Below are positions 12,104-25,412 of a stretch of DNA of 64,000 nt, piece after piece. A program made the translations under genes and the position numbers. The notes under the pieces are model-generated. The model saw only the letters and a list, made by a program, of their open reading frames with translations. It did not search any database and was not told the DNA's origin. Positions within the stretch are counted from its first letter, which is position 1, and each line of letters starts with the position of its first letter. The stretch is from Parascedosporium putredinis (taxonomy: Eukaryota; Ascomycota; Sordariomycetes; Microascales; Microascaceae), in the NCBI GenBank assembly GCA_949357655.1, contig CASHTG010000003.1, positions 992,001 to 1,056,000 of the forward strand, read 5' to 3'.

Positions 12104-12644
12104 CTAGAAGCAGCAGTCGAGACACTCGAGACAGCATTCGCAAGTTTCGCCGCAGAGCCAGCAGCAGCACATGGCGGCGATACTGAAAACGTATGTTAGC
12201 AAGAACGAAATGCGTTTGGGCTAGGTGCGATATGGGTTGGAAGGGTACATACCAGGTGTAAAGGCAGCCGTGGCTCTTCTCTTGAGGGGAGGGGCCTGCT
12301 GGTATTGCATCTAGAAAGAAATGTCGTCAGATTTTGGGGGCAACGAGGCGCCGGCGGGGGAACCATTTGTTTGCTTCCGCAGAGTGAAAACTTACGGGCT
12401 GGGGAGGAGGATAGCCTTGAGGGGGATAGCCACCCTGCTGGGGAGGGTAGCCTTGGGGAGGGTAGCCGCCCTGTTGGGGGGATAGTAACCACTGTGACGT
12501 GAGAAGGGCGTTAGCTCAGGGTCCTGTTTTCGAGAGTCGCGCCACTTTGGGGGCGATGCCGGTTGAGCAAGAGCCTCATGGAGGGGCTCTTGGCCCTAGC
12601 AGCCGGCGCAAGGGAGGGAAAACAACAAACCCTTGTTGAGACAT
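12104..12644 (-). CDS. CYSTM-type cysteine-rich tail-anchored small protein
   Basis: A small protein of about 80 residues of the CYSTM type, a family of stress-related, membrane-associated cysteine-rich modules in plants and fungi. Exon 1 encodes MSQQG. Exon 2 encodes repeated YPPQQGG/YPPQG units. Exon 3 gives MQYQQAPPPQEKSHGCLYTC. The last exon gives IAAMCCCWLCGETCECC followed by LECLDCCF and stop, a dense Cys C-terminus expected to insert in or be palmitoylated at a membrane. Introns use GTTTGT, GTAAGT and GTATGT donors. Two runs need one more base for the frame: G run 12286-12289 and G run 12476-12481. The tyrosine/proline/glutamine repeats echo those of the two genes upstream. Confidence 0.75.
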
Positions 12645-15600
12645 GTTGAACTTTTGGAAGAGGAGGGGGAAGTTGACGGGTTGGGTGGTAAGGCTGTGGA
12701 AGAGAAGGGAACGTCCGAATAATAAGTCAAGAACAAGAAAGTTAAGCCTTGTCCAAAAGAGCGGGATGGGACGGGGCAAAGAGAAAAAGGGGGAAAAGAT
12801 CAAGGGAAAGAGACAGATGAGAAAAATGGGAAAGTGGGTAATAAGGGTTTCAGAAGGGGGTAAAAAGAATGGGAAAATAACGGGGGACTTTTTTTTTTCT
12901 TCTCTTCTCTTGTGACTGAGCTTGAGCCAGCCGGGAAGGAAGGAAGGACCCAAGGGATCAGATGGGGGTGATTCTCGTCTGGCTCTGAATCCTCGTTTTC
13001 GGACACATCATTGCAACTGAGCCGAAGCGGAAGCAAGCCAAGACCATCCCTTCCCCAATTGCGTACCTCGAGACGCCAAGCACTGCTTCTCAACAAGGGC
13101 ATCAACTTGCAACTCCACATGCTTTGGACGCGGACACCACAAACGCCACTGTCTTTGGGGCACTCGGGCCTGACATACTCCCCCTTGCACCCACCTTTTT
13201 TTTTTTTGCCTGGCCTTCTCGCCAAGGGCCGAGGGCGTCCGTAGACGAAGCGGGCCTGGGCTGGATGACAACAGCTCAGACTTTTGCTTTGAACTACTCT
13301 TTTCTTACTTTAATGCTGTCTTTCTACATCCACATGGGGAGGCAAGGGAGACGTCAGAAGGTTTTCGCTCGGGTTGCTAGCGCTAGGGGTTATTGAGGCA
13401 GCGTCAAAAATAGAATCGCGCTGGCGATAAGGAAGGAATGAAAACAAAGCCTCACTGCAGTCTAGCCCACACGAGCCGACCAGCCGACCGGATCGAGCGA
13501 ACTTCTGCTTGGTGCTCCGCTGTGCATTGTTTATTAGGCTTGCTGGTTGGGTGGTTACGAGGATCGCCCCGTTGGCCCGTTGTGGCTGGTCCCGCAGTGC
13601 ACCCCAGAGAACGTGGGTCGCCTCACCCCAATCGCAAGCTGGTTCCTCTCCTCCTCCCCCAAGGCCGTCGGACACCACAATCGCTCTTGACCCCCGAGAG
13701 AAACCAATTCATTTGGGATCTGCGCATGTGATGAACAATGATCCTTTCAGCGAATGGAAGCATTATCGCCAACCTGCCATCACCCCCGAGCCGTCCTCTA
13801 GCCGTCCTGTCGGCTTTGCTGTCAGCAATCCCTCACCTGCAACTATCGAGGGGCCCAAGTTTCACAGCTGCTGACTGTACAGGGATATCAGGGCCTTTTG
13901 AGATGCCGAGTCCACCAGGGTCGGTGTCATATCAGCCCCAGGGCTCGATCTGGATTCGTCAGGGCCTGGCAGTGGCACCCTGGGTTGGGTCCTTGGACGC
14001 GCGTCCCTCTCCACTGATTCGCTCACAGCCGTGACTACCGACGGATTAGGTTCAATTGTGGATGAGACGGTCAGGGTCCGATCTGCCCCGTAAGGCCACC
14101 ACGATGCGCAGTGGCACCGCGCACCGCCTTCTCGAAGTGTGGCTCAGGGTGAGGGCTTTCTGAAATTGATGCATCGCCAGTAGCCCAACAAGAACTGCAT
14201 TCACCACCAATATCTGTCGCTAGTTCCGTGGCGCATGGTCAAGCTAGCTGCGGCTGACCTGCCTTCCCCCTCCATTGAACCGAATTTTTAAGCCTCTGCG
14301 ACCACCGTACTTGTAATAATCTTGGGGAGGACTGTACTGGAATGTTTACAACCATCATTGCTTGAAGGTGCCAAGGTAAAGCAGTCCTGTCAAATGAGGC
14401 CTGGAACGGGAATCTTCCATTTTCCTTCTTTTCCTGGCTTGTCAAATCTCGAGCACTTTTCGGTTGACAGCTCGCTCATAATATCAGGAGCGCTTGATTT
14501 ATCGGCCGACTTCAGGAAGCCGCTCAATGTGGACTGCTCCCTGGCTTCCTTCGTTTCGCAACACCATCTCTTTTGCAGTGCTCGTGTTACGCATTTGTTT
14601 CCTTTGCCAAGCCTATAGTGACCCCGAAATACCATCTCTTCAACACCAGTCGGCAAACTCGAAATTTTTCGACTCCGAAGCGCATGACGTGGAATCTCGC
14701 GATGGGCAGAGTCGTGCCGACTGATCCGGTCAAATTGCTCAAGTGTTTCGAACGCGTCTGTCCCCTGAGGCTCGGCGGCTATTGCTTTTCCGTGATCTTC
14801 TTCTTTTCTTCTTCCTTGGCTGCACTTTCCCTCATGATTCGTAGCCCACCTTCAGCGGTGGCCCAGCCTTCTTGAGGCGTGCGAATTCCATCACTGGTGA
14901 TCCCGTAAACAAATCGACAGCAGTTGTGGTTCCTGTCGTTCATCGTTTTGTTTGTGAGAAGTGCGGCGGCACAAACCGTCATCATGCGTCAAGACAGGCT
15001 GCCAGGTGTGTGGATTAGTCTCCGAAAGACGCACATTTGTCTTGCCTGGTGCAGTGCTCTCTCGCCCATTCCAAACCATGACCTCAAGCCAAGGCCAAAT
15101 TGCCGTGCGCTGCAACGGTCGCTAATGCCGGAGGGGAAAAGAAAATAGTAACTTACCGAACCCAAGGAGATATGAAGGGGACGGGCTCAATCTTCGTCTC
15201 CATTAAAAGCAGCCATCCCCTTGCAGTTCTATGGATGGGCATTCCCAGATTCCCTCACTCCCCCTTCACTTCCTATCTCACTACCCCTAAACTTTTCGAT
15301 TCCACTCCCCCTCTGCCTGGTTGGTGCCATTTTCTCCTCCTAGCCCACGGGCATCGGAGTGTTTTTTTAGGCGACCCAAACCCTGAAAGCCGCACGCTTG
15401 TTGATGTTCGCCGAAAGGTGCAGCTCTTGGCACACCGCGCTCGCCTCGATCCCGCTCTCGCCAATCTTCCTCGGTGTGGCCTGGCAAGGTGTGTGCCATC
15501 ACGTGAAACAACCTCATGGGTTTTTAACTCCCATCTCAACCTCATCCATTATAATTGCCTGGCCAAGATGTAGGAACAAAAGATTCGCTTCTGTGGATGC

Positions 15601-16239
15601 CCTCTCGATACTCTCTTCATGGGCATCTCGAGTGATAAGGCAGCATTCACGAAGCCCTAGCGGTGCTTCTTGCGCGTGGCATGCCTGCTGCCTCAACGCC
15701 GCCCCTACTCTAGCTGAGTAGGCTTAGCAAATATGAATCAGACAGCCCAGTCTCGTACAAGAGCGCGGACTTTAGGGTCTTCCCATACGGGCTCGAACCT
15801 TGGGGGTATTCCTCTCCAAGCCCGTGGCCTGGGGGAGTCCCACTAATTGGGGGTTTGAAGAGCGAAAAATAAAACTAAGGTAATCACAAGTGGAGAATGA
15901 GAGGACGCGAAAAAGCTTTGTTCTTCATGAAAAGACGAACGGGGATCAACGTTCGCGAGCCGGCTGCGGCTCCTTGTATTTATGTAGATCGTTGCACGTG
16001 AAGCTATCTCAATATTTACAAGATAAGGTTGGGGAACATTTGAGAAGGGAAAAGAAAAAGGGATGCTTGATTGCACGCCAGGAGATGGTGTTGAAAGTAG
16101 GTCAGGTCATGGCTCCAGCCACCACAAACCCGCCAGGGATGAGGGCCACGGAGCGTAGAAAGGGAGAGCAGGAGAGAGACCTCGTCGACAGGAAGAAAGG
16201 GGTAGAGGAGGTTGAGGTCGTCTCTTGAGGGGGTATCGA
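12645..16239. other. 3.6-kb region without a supportable gene
   Basis: The first few hundred bases are probably promoter of the CYSTM gene. Open frames up to about 157 codons occur on both strands between 13000 and 15700, but none shows a domain, a plausible exon series or homopolymer-corrected continuity. The region around 15750-15830 has a short TTCGA-like segment that does not fold as a tRNA. Confidence 0.5.
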
Positions 16240-17058
16240 TCATTTAAGGGGAGTCTCGACGGTGATGCGCGAGCTACCGGCGCTCCTGTAAGCCTCGGTG
16301 GCGACAACCATGTAGTCGTGGGTGCCGAGGGGCATGCCGGCCTTGGTCCAGGCATCGAAGAAGACGCCGGTGTCAACGGTACCGCCGGTGCGCTTCTCGG
16401 TACGGATGGCCCAGTATTGGTTGAAGGTGGAGGTTCCCTCAATTGATGGCTGCTGCACGCGGGTGCTCTGGAAGAGGTTGTAGGTGCCGTCGGGGGTCTG
16501 GACGGTACCCTTGGGGTGGCCGAGCCGCCGGGGTTGTACTCTCCGTAGTTCTCGATGATGTAGTATTCGACCAAGGGGTTCTTGGTCCAGCCGTAGATGG
16601 TGAGGTACTAAGAAAAGGCACGGCAAAGTTAGAGGTCAAGTTCTATGTAGTCAAGTGCGCGCGAAGGCTGGTTACTTACAGCGTTGCCGTTGTTTACGGG
16701 AGTCCAGGTACCGGAGTAGGTAATGTTCCTATAGGGCGAGGGTGGGTTTGTTAGCTTTGCAGAGACGGGGCCATCAGTCAATATGATCTGACGTACTTGG
16801 CGCTGCCGGGGCTCCAGCCCTTGCCGCCGACGAGGTTACCGCCGGACTGCCAGTCGACGCTGTAAGAGCCGCCGGCAAGGTTGGTGTAAGTGACGGGTGA
16901 GGCACCATCAGACCACCAAGAGTAGTAGTAGCCGTCGTGGGTGCCGGCAGAGTTGGCGGTGATGCCCTGCCTCCTCATGAGGTCGAAGGGGAGGCAGCGG
17001 GGGAGGCAACCGCACCGGTGACGGCGAGGGCCACAGTGGCGAGGGTAGAGAAGAACAT
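16240..17058 (-). CDS. Secreted GH11 endo-1,4-beta-xylanase
   Basis: Glycoside hydrolase family 11 endoxylanase (EC 3.2.1.8), which cuts internal beta-1,4 bonds of xylan outside the cell with retention. The start at 17058 encodes MFFSTLATVALAVTGAVASP, a signal peptide, followed by a short propeptide to RR. The catalytic domain runs from SAGTHDGYYYSWWSDG and GGSYSVDW through LVEYYIIENYGEYNPGG (nucleophile Glu in VEYY) to DYMVVATEAYRSAGSS (acid/base Glu in ATEAY). There is no carbohydrate-binding module; total length is about 220 residues, usual for the family. Two introns lie near 16737-16796 and 16610-16678. Frame breaks at the G runs 16988-16991 and 16513-16516 are single-base losses. The gene marks a plant-biomass-degrading lifestyle. 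Confidence 0.92.
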
Positions 17059-20000
17059 GTTGGCTCTTGTGTGTAAGAAGCAAGTTGGAGAAGAAGAAAA
17101 AGGCGATGCTGCGATACTACTGGTTATGGAGGGTGTGGGAGGTTGAAGAGGAGAGAGAATAGGATTGATTCCTTGAGGGTCGGATAGGAGGACTTATATA
17201 GTAGGATTTTCTTTTCCTGTTCTTGTTTTTTGTTCCTGTCCATCTTCTCATGGATTAATATGATATTGGGAGAGGCTAAAGGGGGTGCGAATAGATTCCA
17301 TCCCACGGGGTAAAGTGAAGGACTGATGAGGAGGCAGGTGGTGGAGAAACGACAAAAGAAAGGTCTTGGTCACCATACGCTTCGGTCAGTCCTCAAGGCA
17401 CGCCTCGTTTGGTTACATCGAGATCCGGCCGAGCCTCCGCGGGTTCACTTGACAGTTGAAGACAAAGGACATGGGCAGTCCCCCAACGAGCCATGCCCAC
17501 CCCTCTCCTACTTTCCCCGCTCCCCGCTCATCATGGGGGAGGGGGGAGGACGGGTGATCGCGGGCGGTCGCTGCATTCATCTCTAGCCTTTCCGGAAACC
17601 CCACACCGATGGGCCTTCTATCCTGCCTTCTCGACGATGGGGCCCAAAGGACCAGTCATGGCTTACAAGATCTGAACAGTACAAGTGCACATACTCTCCC
17701 GGCCTGGCATGGCAGGGGGGCGCCACTTTCTGGGGTACGCTCCAACTACCACCTCCGCCCGCACGCTAACCACGCGGGAATGCTGAAACCGCCAGTCTCA
17801 ATGACGACGTGTTGCGACCATTTGGGAGAGCACGCACACCTACAGGCCGCCCTGCAACTACGGGAGAGGGAAAATATTTCACGGGGAGCGGCATTTCTGT
17901 TCGGCTGATGAGAGGAGAAAAAAAGACACAAAGATGAAATATTAAACCATAGGGAAGAAAAGGAGAATTACACGACCCGGAACGCCAAGCAGGCAAAAGG
18001 CACGGAAGGGCGACAATTTCGAGCCAGACGGAGTAATAAGGCGCAGGTTCCACGGAGTCGACCACTGGGACTTTGAGCGCGTTCTCGGCTGCTCGTGAGA
18101 TAAAGGGGCCAAGACCAGCGCCAAGCACTGCTGTGGAGAGAAAAAGCAGTAACACTACAAAACAATGGATCATTGATCTTTACACTCATTGAAGCGTGGA
18201 GTGGCCCGGTGCCCATCAATAGGTTCACCTCTGCTCCTACAGGGCTGTCGCTCCGTCTGCTGTATTTCATCTTATCTAGAATCAGGTAAAGCAAAAGGAT
18301 TGAACCCTACATGAAGAGCAAGACGACGCCATATCCTGGAGCCGCCAGGCACTCGATGCGCACAATTCAAGGACCCGGTTAGGGGCGAGCAAATCTCATC
18401 AAGGTTGGCTAACAGAACATTATTGGAACATTCATGGGGTGAGGTCCAACGTGCTGCAGTGTCCCCCTCGCACGGCAGTCTCGCTGTTTTCCCACCCTCC
18501 ACCCTCCACCCTCCAACATACACCCTGCACCCCTCCCCCAAAATCCCGACTCCAAGCATTTAAATTGCGACACGACTACCCATAGGTTCTCCAGAATGGG
18601 TGCGGGGAGCAGGACGAAGGGGTGCGGAGAATAAGCGTGAACCAGGTTTATAGATTGCATCGTCTCTTCGACTTTTGCCGGTCATTTCAGAGCCTATCGT
18701 CTTTTGGGGGTGTTCCACCTTCCAACATAGGGCCATGTCACGAAATTTTACGAGAGGCTTGGCTTGTTCTGTTCCTTTCTTCCATGCCTTCGTTTTCGAG
18801 TTTTTTTTTCTCTTTTCCTGCTTATATTTCTTTTCTCTTCTCACTATTGTTCCCCTGATCCAGCCATTCCAATATGTATCGCAAAGGGTGGAGAGGCGGA
18901 GGCTGAGGACATCATGGTTAACACTGAGCGATTATTATTCGTGGGAAAAGAGTCGAGGACAGAGACCCATCTAAAGTGGGAAGTAACGAGGCGAAGAAAT
19001 GGCCATAAGGAAACTCTTTCAAGAGCAGCCCGGGGAAGTACCAAGATGAGCATTCGCCTCGGCAAGTGCGATCGACAAGGCTTCAAGGCCATCCAGGTTC
19101 ACGTTACCCTTGCGGGCGACGGATGATGCGCTGCGGGCTGAAAGCGTCGATCATGGCCACATTTAGTGAGTGGGACAGTGGCCTGACAACCTTTTCTGTC
19201 TCTTTTTCTTGGTGGCTCTTTCTCTCTTTCTAAGAAAAGAATCAAATCTTATATGGAGCAAAAGAGGTAGAAAAAACCGCACCCAGTGATAGCCACTTTT
19301 TTGGTCTATAGACGGATGGGTCGATATGCACCAGTATTCCATTGTGCGGTGTAGAATCCTGATCTTTACCGGTTGCACTTACACCCACCCATTCAGCCAT
19401 CGGATCCGTTGATCAATGCCAAGCCTGAGCAGGATGAAGCTCTATTGCAGCCTCTCCCGTTCGACATTGCTTCGCCCTGTGCCCTACTATCGCCCCTTGA
19501 TTTTCGACACCCCGCTCTCTGGAGTGGAGCACAAGAGGGCGGCTTGACGAAGGTTTTCTCGGGTTCTCTCCAGCCCCTTGCCTGCTCGTGATGATGGCTG
19601 GACACGAACGTCGTCTGGTGTTACATGTATGTTATTGGGGTCAGATCCTATTACCTGTCAAAGTAAAGCCGCTTCTGAATTTATCCATGGTCCCATCTTT
19701 GTTGCATCAACACCCCGTCCCCACACCCCCTGCGCCCTTATGAAAGCTGCCTCTGGACCTACCCTCGTCGTCGTCTGCTCTTGCTTGTGTCGCGACTGAT
19801 ATTTTACATGTAGTGCCAAGGGGTGGGAGAGAAGGACAGGGCAAGGAGAAACATCGTCGTCATCAGTTTCCATACCTTCAGGTTCGTCCTCGTAGTCCAT
19901 ACCCCCACGTCAAAGCGTTGCATTGGCAGTCCTTGGTCTGCCCAAGCGAATATTGCAAATTCCATAGCTCCTCGAAATCTACATAAAAGTCTGTCTAGAT

Positions 20001-21217
20001 TATTGGCCACTGCTGGCCATGTACACCTCTAGCTCGATATCATAAGAACGCATTTTGGCCAAGCCATGGTCTCATTAATACCGTCCACCCATCGCTGCGT
20101 CCCGCATCCACATTCAGACCCAACTTCATCTTTAGATCTGGGATATGATCATCTTACCTCATGACGAAGCCATCCCAACTACCCCGCACAAATTTGCTCT
20201 TCTCTCCCTCGCAAGGGAAGGGGGCGTGCCAGAGCGGGATAGGAGAAGGAGGTTGAGAAGGAAAAACGGGGTCGTAGTTTAATATCAGACGCTCACGAGA
20301 TTTGCGCCCAAGGGGGCACAGGGATCTTAGTTTTGGAGGGGACCTCTCCAACGGAACATCAGTTGATGTGGATCAATCATGAAGCACCATCCCATGTCTG
20401 TATTTCCCCACAACTCAGCACGGAAGACCTTGATTGAATGCCTCTGCCTCTGCAAGACAACGTGCGTCAAGCATAAAGGACTCAATGGGATTCACCCATC
20501 CATCAGAAGCCACCTTCACTCCCCAGATTCTGGCGTTATTTAGCCTCTGACAGAGCGAGATGAGAGGATCGCTTCTGTTTCGCGGTTTGCTACAGGGATG
20601 CTTCGTCTGCCAGGTTCCCGTGCCCTCATTGTGGACTTAACGTACAACGGCTTTGATCCGGACCTTGAGCCCGCGTGAGGGAAAGGATCAGCGGACCCGC
20701 AAACCAAGTGCACCTGAAATTCCATGAAGATTCATGGTTTCTTCCATTCACCCAAGTCGAGCGAAGAAACCGTGAGTGAACAAAAGCCCATCAATGCAAT
20801 TGCAGAGATGCGCCGATCAACGATCGGCGAGTGCAACCGAGGCGCTGCGCATTCCACCATCCATCCATACAGAATTCTTATCCATTTCCAACGGGAGGAA
20901 ATTCCGGGACTGGGTTAAGCTTGTGATGGGATGGTTTTTATGTCCGGCCTAGAGTTAGGTCCATGGCTTGTTCCAAAGTCTTTTCATGCGTGCAAAACTT
21001 GCATCAATTATGGATGCATCTTGACGTCCTTGGTCACCGTCGGCGGGCACCAGGTTTGATCAGTTAGCTGAAGAGAAGAGATTCATATCTATAATATAGT
21101 ACATGCCTGAAGAGTGGAATTGAAACCCTCCAAGGGCGCAAAGCATGAACGCTAGCACAATGCCTACCATAACCTACAATTTTATCGATCCGAACATGAA
21201 CACAAACACAGGGGAAA
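17059..21217. other. 4.2-kb region without a supportable gene
   Basis: Begins with the xylanase promoter. A minus-strand open frame at 17766-18173 starts with a signal-peptide-like segment (MIHCFVVLLLFLSTAVLGAG), but nothing conserved follows and overlapping frames are equally open. Other frames are short. I see no RNA gene or mobile element. Confidence 0.45.
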
Positions 21218-22322
21218 TCACTGGACGCAGTTGTCCGCTCCCGACTCTACTAGCAATTTGGCATACTGTCGGTGTAGCCAGCCGCCCACCCCTCCGAATG
21301 GGTCAGGGTCCGTCGACGCTCCTTCCACCCCGCTATAAGTGATGCTCTTGAGTGCGAGCTTGACCGTGCCAGCATCGTCATCAGCTCTACCGCCATCTCG
21401 CAAAGGTTGTCTACGTTTTGCGGAGCTGGCGGCGATTGTCGCGGCGCGAAACACCCGCGGAAGGTGATTGACCGGGGCGTTTTGGAGAGGATGAGGAAAT
21501 GGTTGGTGAAGTAGGTTCCTTGATTGAGATCTTTGTTAGAACAAGGCGATGGGAAATTGAGTATGCTGGGCAGGAACGAGGCACGAGACGGTATGAGGAG
21601 AGCGTGGAGATGTATGTTGTGTCTAACTAGGAAGGAGCGAAGAAACAAAGTGGGAGGGAGCGGGTGGGGAAAGGGGAAAGGGTGTGTAGCCGGAAGGCTC
21701 GATTCCGTCATTACCTGGTTGAAAAGTGCTTCTCAGAAGCTCCTCCTTTTCCCAGAGGTCGTCTCGACAGGAGTCGTCCTTGGTCAAGAGCATAATCTTG
21801 CGCTGCACCGCGTAGCCTAGTATTCAGAGAAAAGATTTAACCGTTTAGCGACGTGCAGAAAAAGCCTCGATGCACACCCCCAATCCAACGAGCCAGACCA
21901 AGAAAAAGAAAATCTCTCTCGCATCGATTGGGTCCCAGAGAGGCGTTGGGCGTTGGTATATCGCTACTTGGGACGCAAAGGAGGAGGGGGAGAAACCGCA
22001 AACGTACCGTATCCACCCCACATGCCAGCTGCAAAGGCTTCAATTAGCTTGGTGCCTCCCTGTCGCGCGTCCTCGAGCAGCGCGGGCTGCACGGCGGAGT
22101 AATTGAGGGTCCTCGTGCAAGAGTCGTAGGTGTACGGTTTGTTGAGGGGTTGGTCAGCTTGAGGAGAGCGTGCTTGAACAGAGGATCGCTCTCAGGCCCA
22201 AAGGGCTCAAAGGAGCATTTTCTCGTCCACAGGCCCATGCCGGCCAATGTGGCACCGGCGCCGCCGACACCCACCGCGCCGAGAGTGAGGGTGGCCCGGC
22301 CGAGCCGGCGAAAGAGGGACAT
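21218..22322 (-). CDS. Conserved fungal protein of unknown function
   Basis: I recognise the sequence type as a conserved, uncharacterised ascomycete protein but know no function. The N-terminus MSLFRRLGRATLTLGAVGVG is basic then hydrophobic, suggesting mitochondrial targeting or a single membrane anchor. Later landmarks are DPLFKHALLKLTNP, YTYDSCTRTLNYSAVQPALL, GTKLIEAFAAGMWGGY, VQRKIMLLTKDD, LWEKEELLRSTFQPG, YFTNHFLILSKTPRSITFRG, DNLCEMAVEL, VKLALKSITYSG and the conserved C-terminal WLHRQYAKLLVESGADN. Introns are near 21809-22012 (possibly more than one) and 21677-21716. A frame break at the G run 22146-22149 is cured by one base. A second break near 21370-21390 is not at an obvious homopolymer. 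Confidence 0.65.
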
Positions 22323-25300
22323 GGTTCAGAGAGAGAGAGAAGGAAAGAAAAAGCAAGTTGAGACTTGAGGAACCTAATGAGATCGAGCTTCTTGAGGAGT
22401 ACAAGAGAAAACCAGTTGCCGCCCGCGACGCCGATCGTGAAACACGTCTTTTCAAGTTCGGCGAAGGATGGGGACGGACCGGAGACAAAAGTCGGATATA
22501 AGGGAGGGTTCGGAAGTACTTTTCACCGACGCGGCAGCTGAAGAGGCTTGGCATCGCGCTTTGTAGTTGTCCTCATTGGGCCCCCTCTGAAGATTACGCG
22601 CCAGCCATTTTCAGGGACCGGGGGTGAAGAGAACTTGATGTCGACGAAACGTGACAAGTCCATTTGGCCAAGGAAAGGACACAGGAAACAAAACTCGAGG
22701 ACTCCGAAGCAAGCAATGAAGTCACGAACAAAACTGAGACCATAATCAAGATTTCGGGTCTGGCATCGCCATTGATGGTTTGGAAGCTCCACCTTCAACT
22801 GTTTCTCTGTCTCGATCGGCAGGTACGGTGGGATCCATGCCTTGGAGCCGCACGTCAGGTGCAGCTAGCGTGCTGATTCTTGATACAACGCTGCACTGGC
22901 TAATATCAGAATGCAACTGTTCTTTCCAGTGGCCCACGATGGTGACGATTTTGGAATGCGCAAGCAACCCATCGTCACTGATGAACCACTAGTCTCCGCG
23001 TGGGCCACTTTTATTCTTACATTTCGATTACATGTGTCGCCTTTCATGGCGGGCGACGTAAAGCTCGTCCCGATGCAACCGGGACAAGAGCATTGGCAAG
23101 CGCCCACAGGGGGCTTCGCACAAACGAGCTTTAGAGCTCCAGCCCTTGTTAAACCGCCTTGGAGCATTGCCAATATACTCGAAGTGGTCATGCAGACAAA
23201 CTCGTGCATCAAGCAGCTGGCTTTCCCACCCATGGAGCTGTTGCAAGTGAAACGGATCCTTCCTGGATGATTTCTTTGCTGGTCGTCCCTTCATTTTGAT
23301 GACGCAGAGCGAGGATGGGGTATCCTCGCTACAGCGCGTGAAGGCTATTGAGCCGGTGCATCATTTTGCAAGTATCGGGCGGACCTTCCGCCGTCAAAGA
23401 GTATGTGGGGACATCGGAGAACTTGAACTCCTTCATCAAGCTCGTGACCCGGGCAAGTGTTCCCATTCCCACTCAATCTATAAAGTGACAGCAGATGATA
23501 GGAGGCTCTGCGCCGGCTATGTTGGCTGATCCCATTCTGGTATTTGATCCGATTTTCTCAAAGTTAATAGCATGGGTCCACTTCGCTACAAGATGCGTCC
23601 TGGGTAAGCCAACAGCTCTTGAGAAAGTTCTGACGATGAAGACGGGCGGAGGTAAGAAGGAGGCGACACTCGACCCCAATATCGGCTCTGCTAGCCGATG
23701 CGCAAAGAGCGACGGCACCTGATCGCTCAGAGAATCTTGAAGGTGTGCTCACCTCGCTTCCACCCCACACTTGCCCGTTCCCCGCCCATTTCTCTTGTTT
23801 CCCAAACTTGACAGAAGCGAAACGACGGACTGCGAAAGACGAGGCCATTTTGCGAGGTAAGGTTGAATAGGTAGCTGAGTCATCTCTGGAAGGGTTTCAA
23901 CTTGATCAAATTTTAATATATCTGCTAAATGAGGATCCCCCGAATCCCCGCACTCTTCGTACATAGCCGGGAGACTTATGCCTCCAATTGCCGGCCCACT
24001 CACATCCCATTTGCGCCCGCTGCCTCCCACGCACGTACGTGCACCGCACCTCCTTACGCACGATAGCTTTCCACCCGCAAACGGGAGCTCTTCTATCGAA
24101 ACATACGCCCCTCCTTTCCACGCCCCTCTTTCAAGTCGTCCTCACGTGAACCCGCTCCCGCACCACGGCCTTGACCACCTCTCCGGGGTTCCTCGGCCAC
24201 CTTGGTCTACAGACATTCTTGAGCCGTCGTCACCAGGGAAGGCGGACGCGAACAGGCACGCCTAATATGACGGCGTGTTGTGGGGGAGGGGAGGGGAAGT
24301 TACCACATTAAAAGCTATAGTCATCCGTCCCGGACTAGAAAGAGTGGTAAATAAGAGCTCAAGGACAGAGATAGAGAGAAAAAGCCTCGTTGGTGAGGTT
24401 GTTGGTGCGAGCTCGCCTGTGAGCAAGATACCCCTTCTGCGATTTCACCATCTCCGCGACGGACACAGCATACTCGTATGCGCAGAATCATATCTGCTTC
24501 ATCTTAAACGGGGTCTTCAGTAGCTGAATTTAGCCAAACTCTAGCATATTAGTGCTTAAAGCTCTTCGTGGGTCTTCCCGGGTATGCGATACCTGCGGCC
24601 CTTGCATTCATCTTATGCTGTTATAGCCCTGATATGACCTAAAGCGGATCATGACCCTTTGATTGGGAAACCGGGGGCCCGGGAGGATCGGCCGATCATC
24701 AACCAGAGAGCTAGTCCCCTCCCCTTCCCTCCCATTCTTGGTGTTTTCATCGCGGTACTGGTCTAAACACTGAGAGGGCCTACATACGTGGCGTAAGCAT
24801 GCTAGCTGGGGTTTGGCAATAACACGGGCTATATGGTTTATAAAGGAATGGGCCGGGATACGGCAAGAATAGATGGATATGGCTGTGCGATCTATCCTAT
24901 GAGTGTTAGTGTAAGGAGGGGACGCTCATCCCCTCCTGAGCTACGTAGCGTGACTATGCGCTTGGAGAATGGCAATGGCTCAGTATCCTTCAAACAACGA
25001 TGAAAGCGAACGGTAATGGCATTGAATACCGTCATACATTCGTCTAAAATCAACCTAAAGTGCAGTTATTTACATTGAAAAGAACCATAAACAACATGTA
25101 TCTCCGTTACATTCCGCAAACAAAGAGTGCAGCAGCAGACTTTCAGAATGCGCCACACCCAGCCTATCAAGCCATTATACAGTTCGTTCCGAATCCAACG
25201 TACTAATACAGCCATTAAATCGGCTTGCCGAGAGTTTCCGGTTCTTAAGGGCAGCTGAATATTCATGAATCCAGGTCTACTCGGTCCCCCTGCGCAAGGC

Positions 25301-25412
25301 ACGCTTGCGCTTGTAGTTTCGTAGCCGGTTGAGAACACCAAACTCGTACCGAGTAGCTTGGCGGATATAGAGAGCTGCTACAGTTCTAAGCCCCTTGGCG
25401 ACGATGTCTGTT
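22323..25412. other. 3.1-kb region without a supportable gene
   Basis: Contains the promoter of the gene ending at 21218 and downstream sequence of the regulator at 25413-28036. Several open frames of 70-120 codons exist on both strands, none with a domain I recognise. Confidence 0.45.

Noticed and set aside
15750..15830. tRNA gene on the minus strand around a GGTTCGAGCCC segment
   Set aside because: The T-stem does not pair and no acceptor or anticodon arms can be drawn.
17766..18173. Minus-strand frame with a signal-peptide-like N-terminus
   Set aside because: No conserved sequence after the hydrophobic start, overlapping frames equally open, and no clear splice structure.
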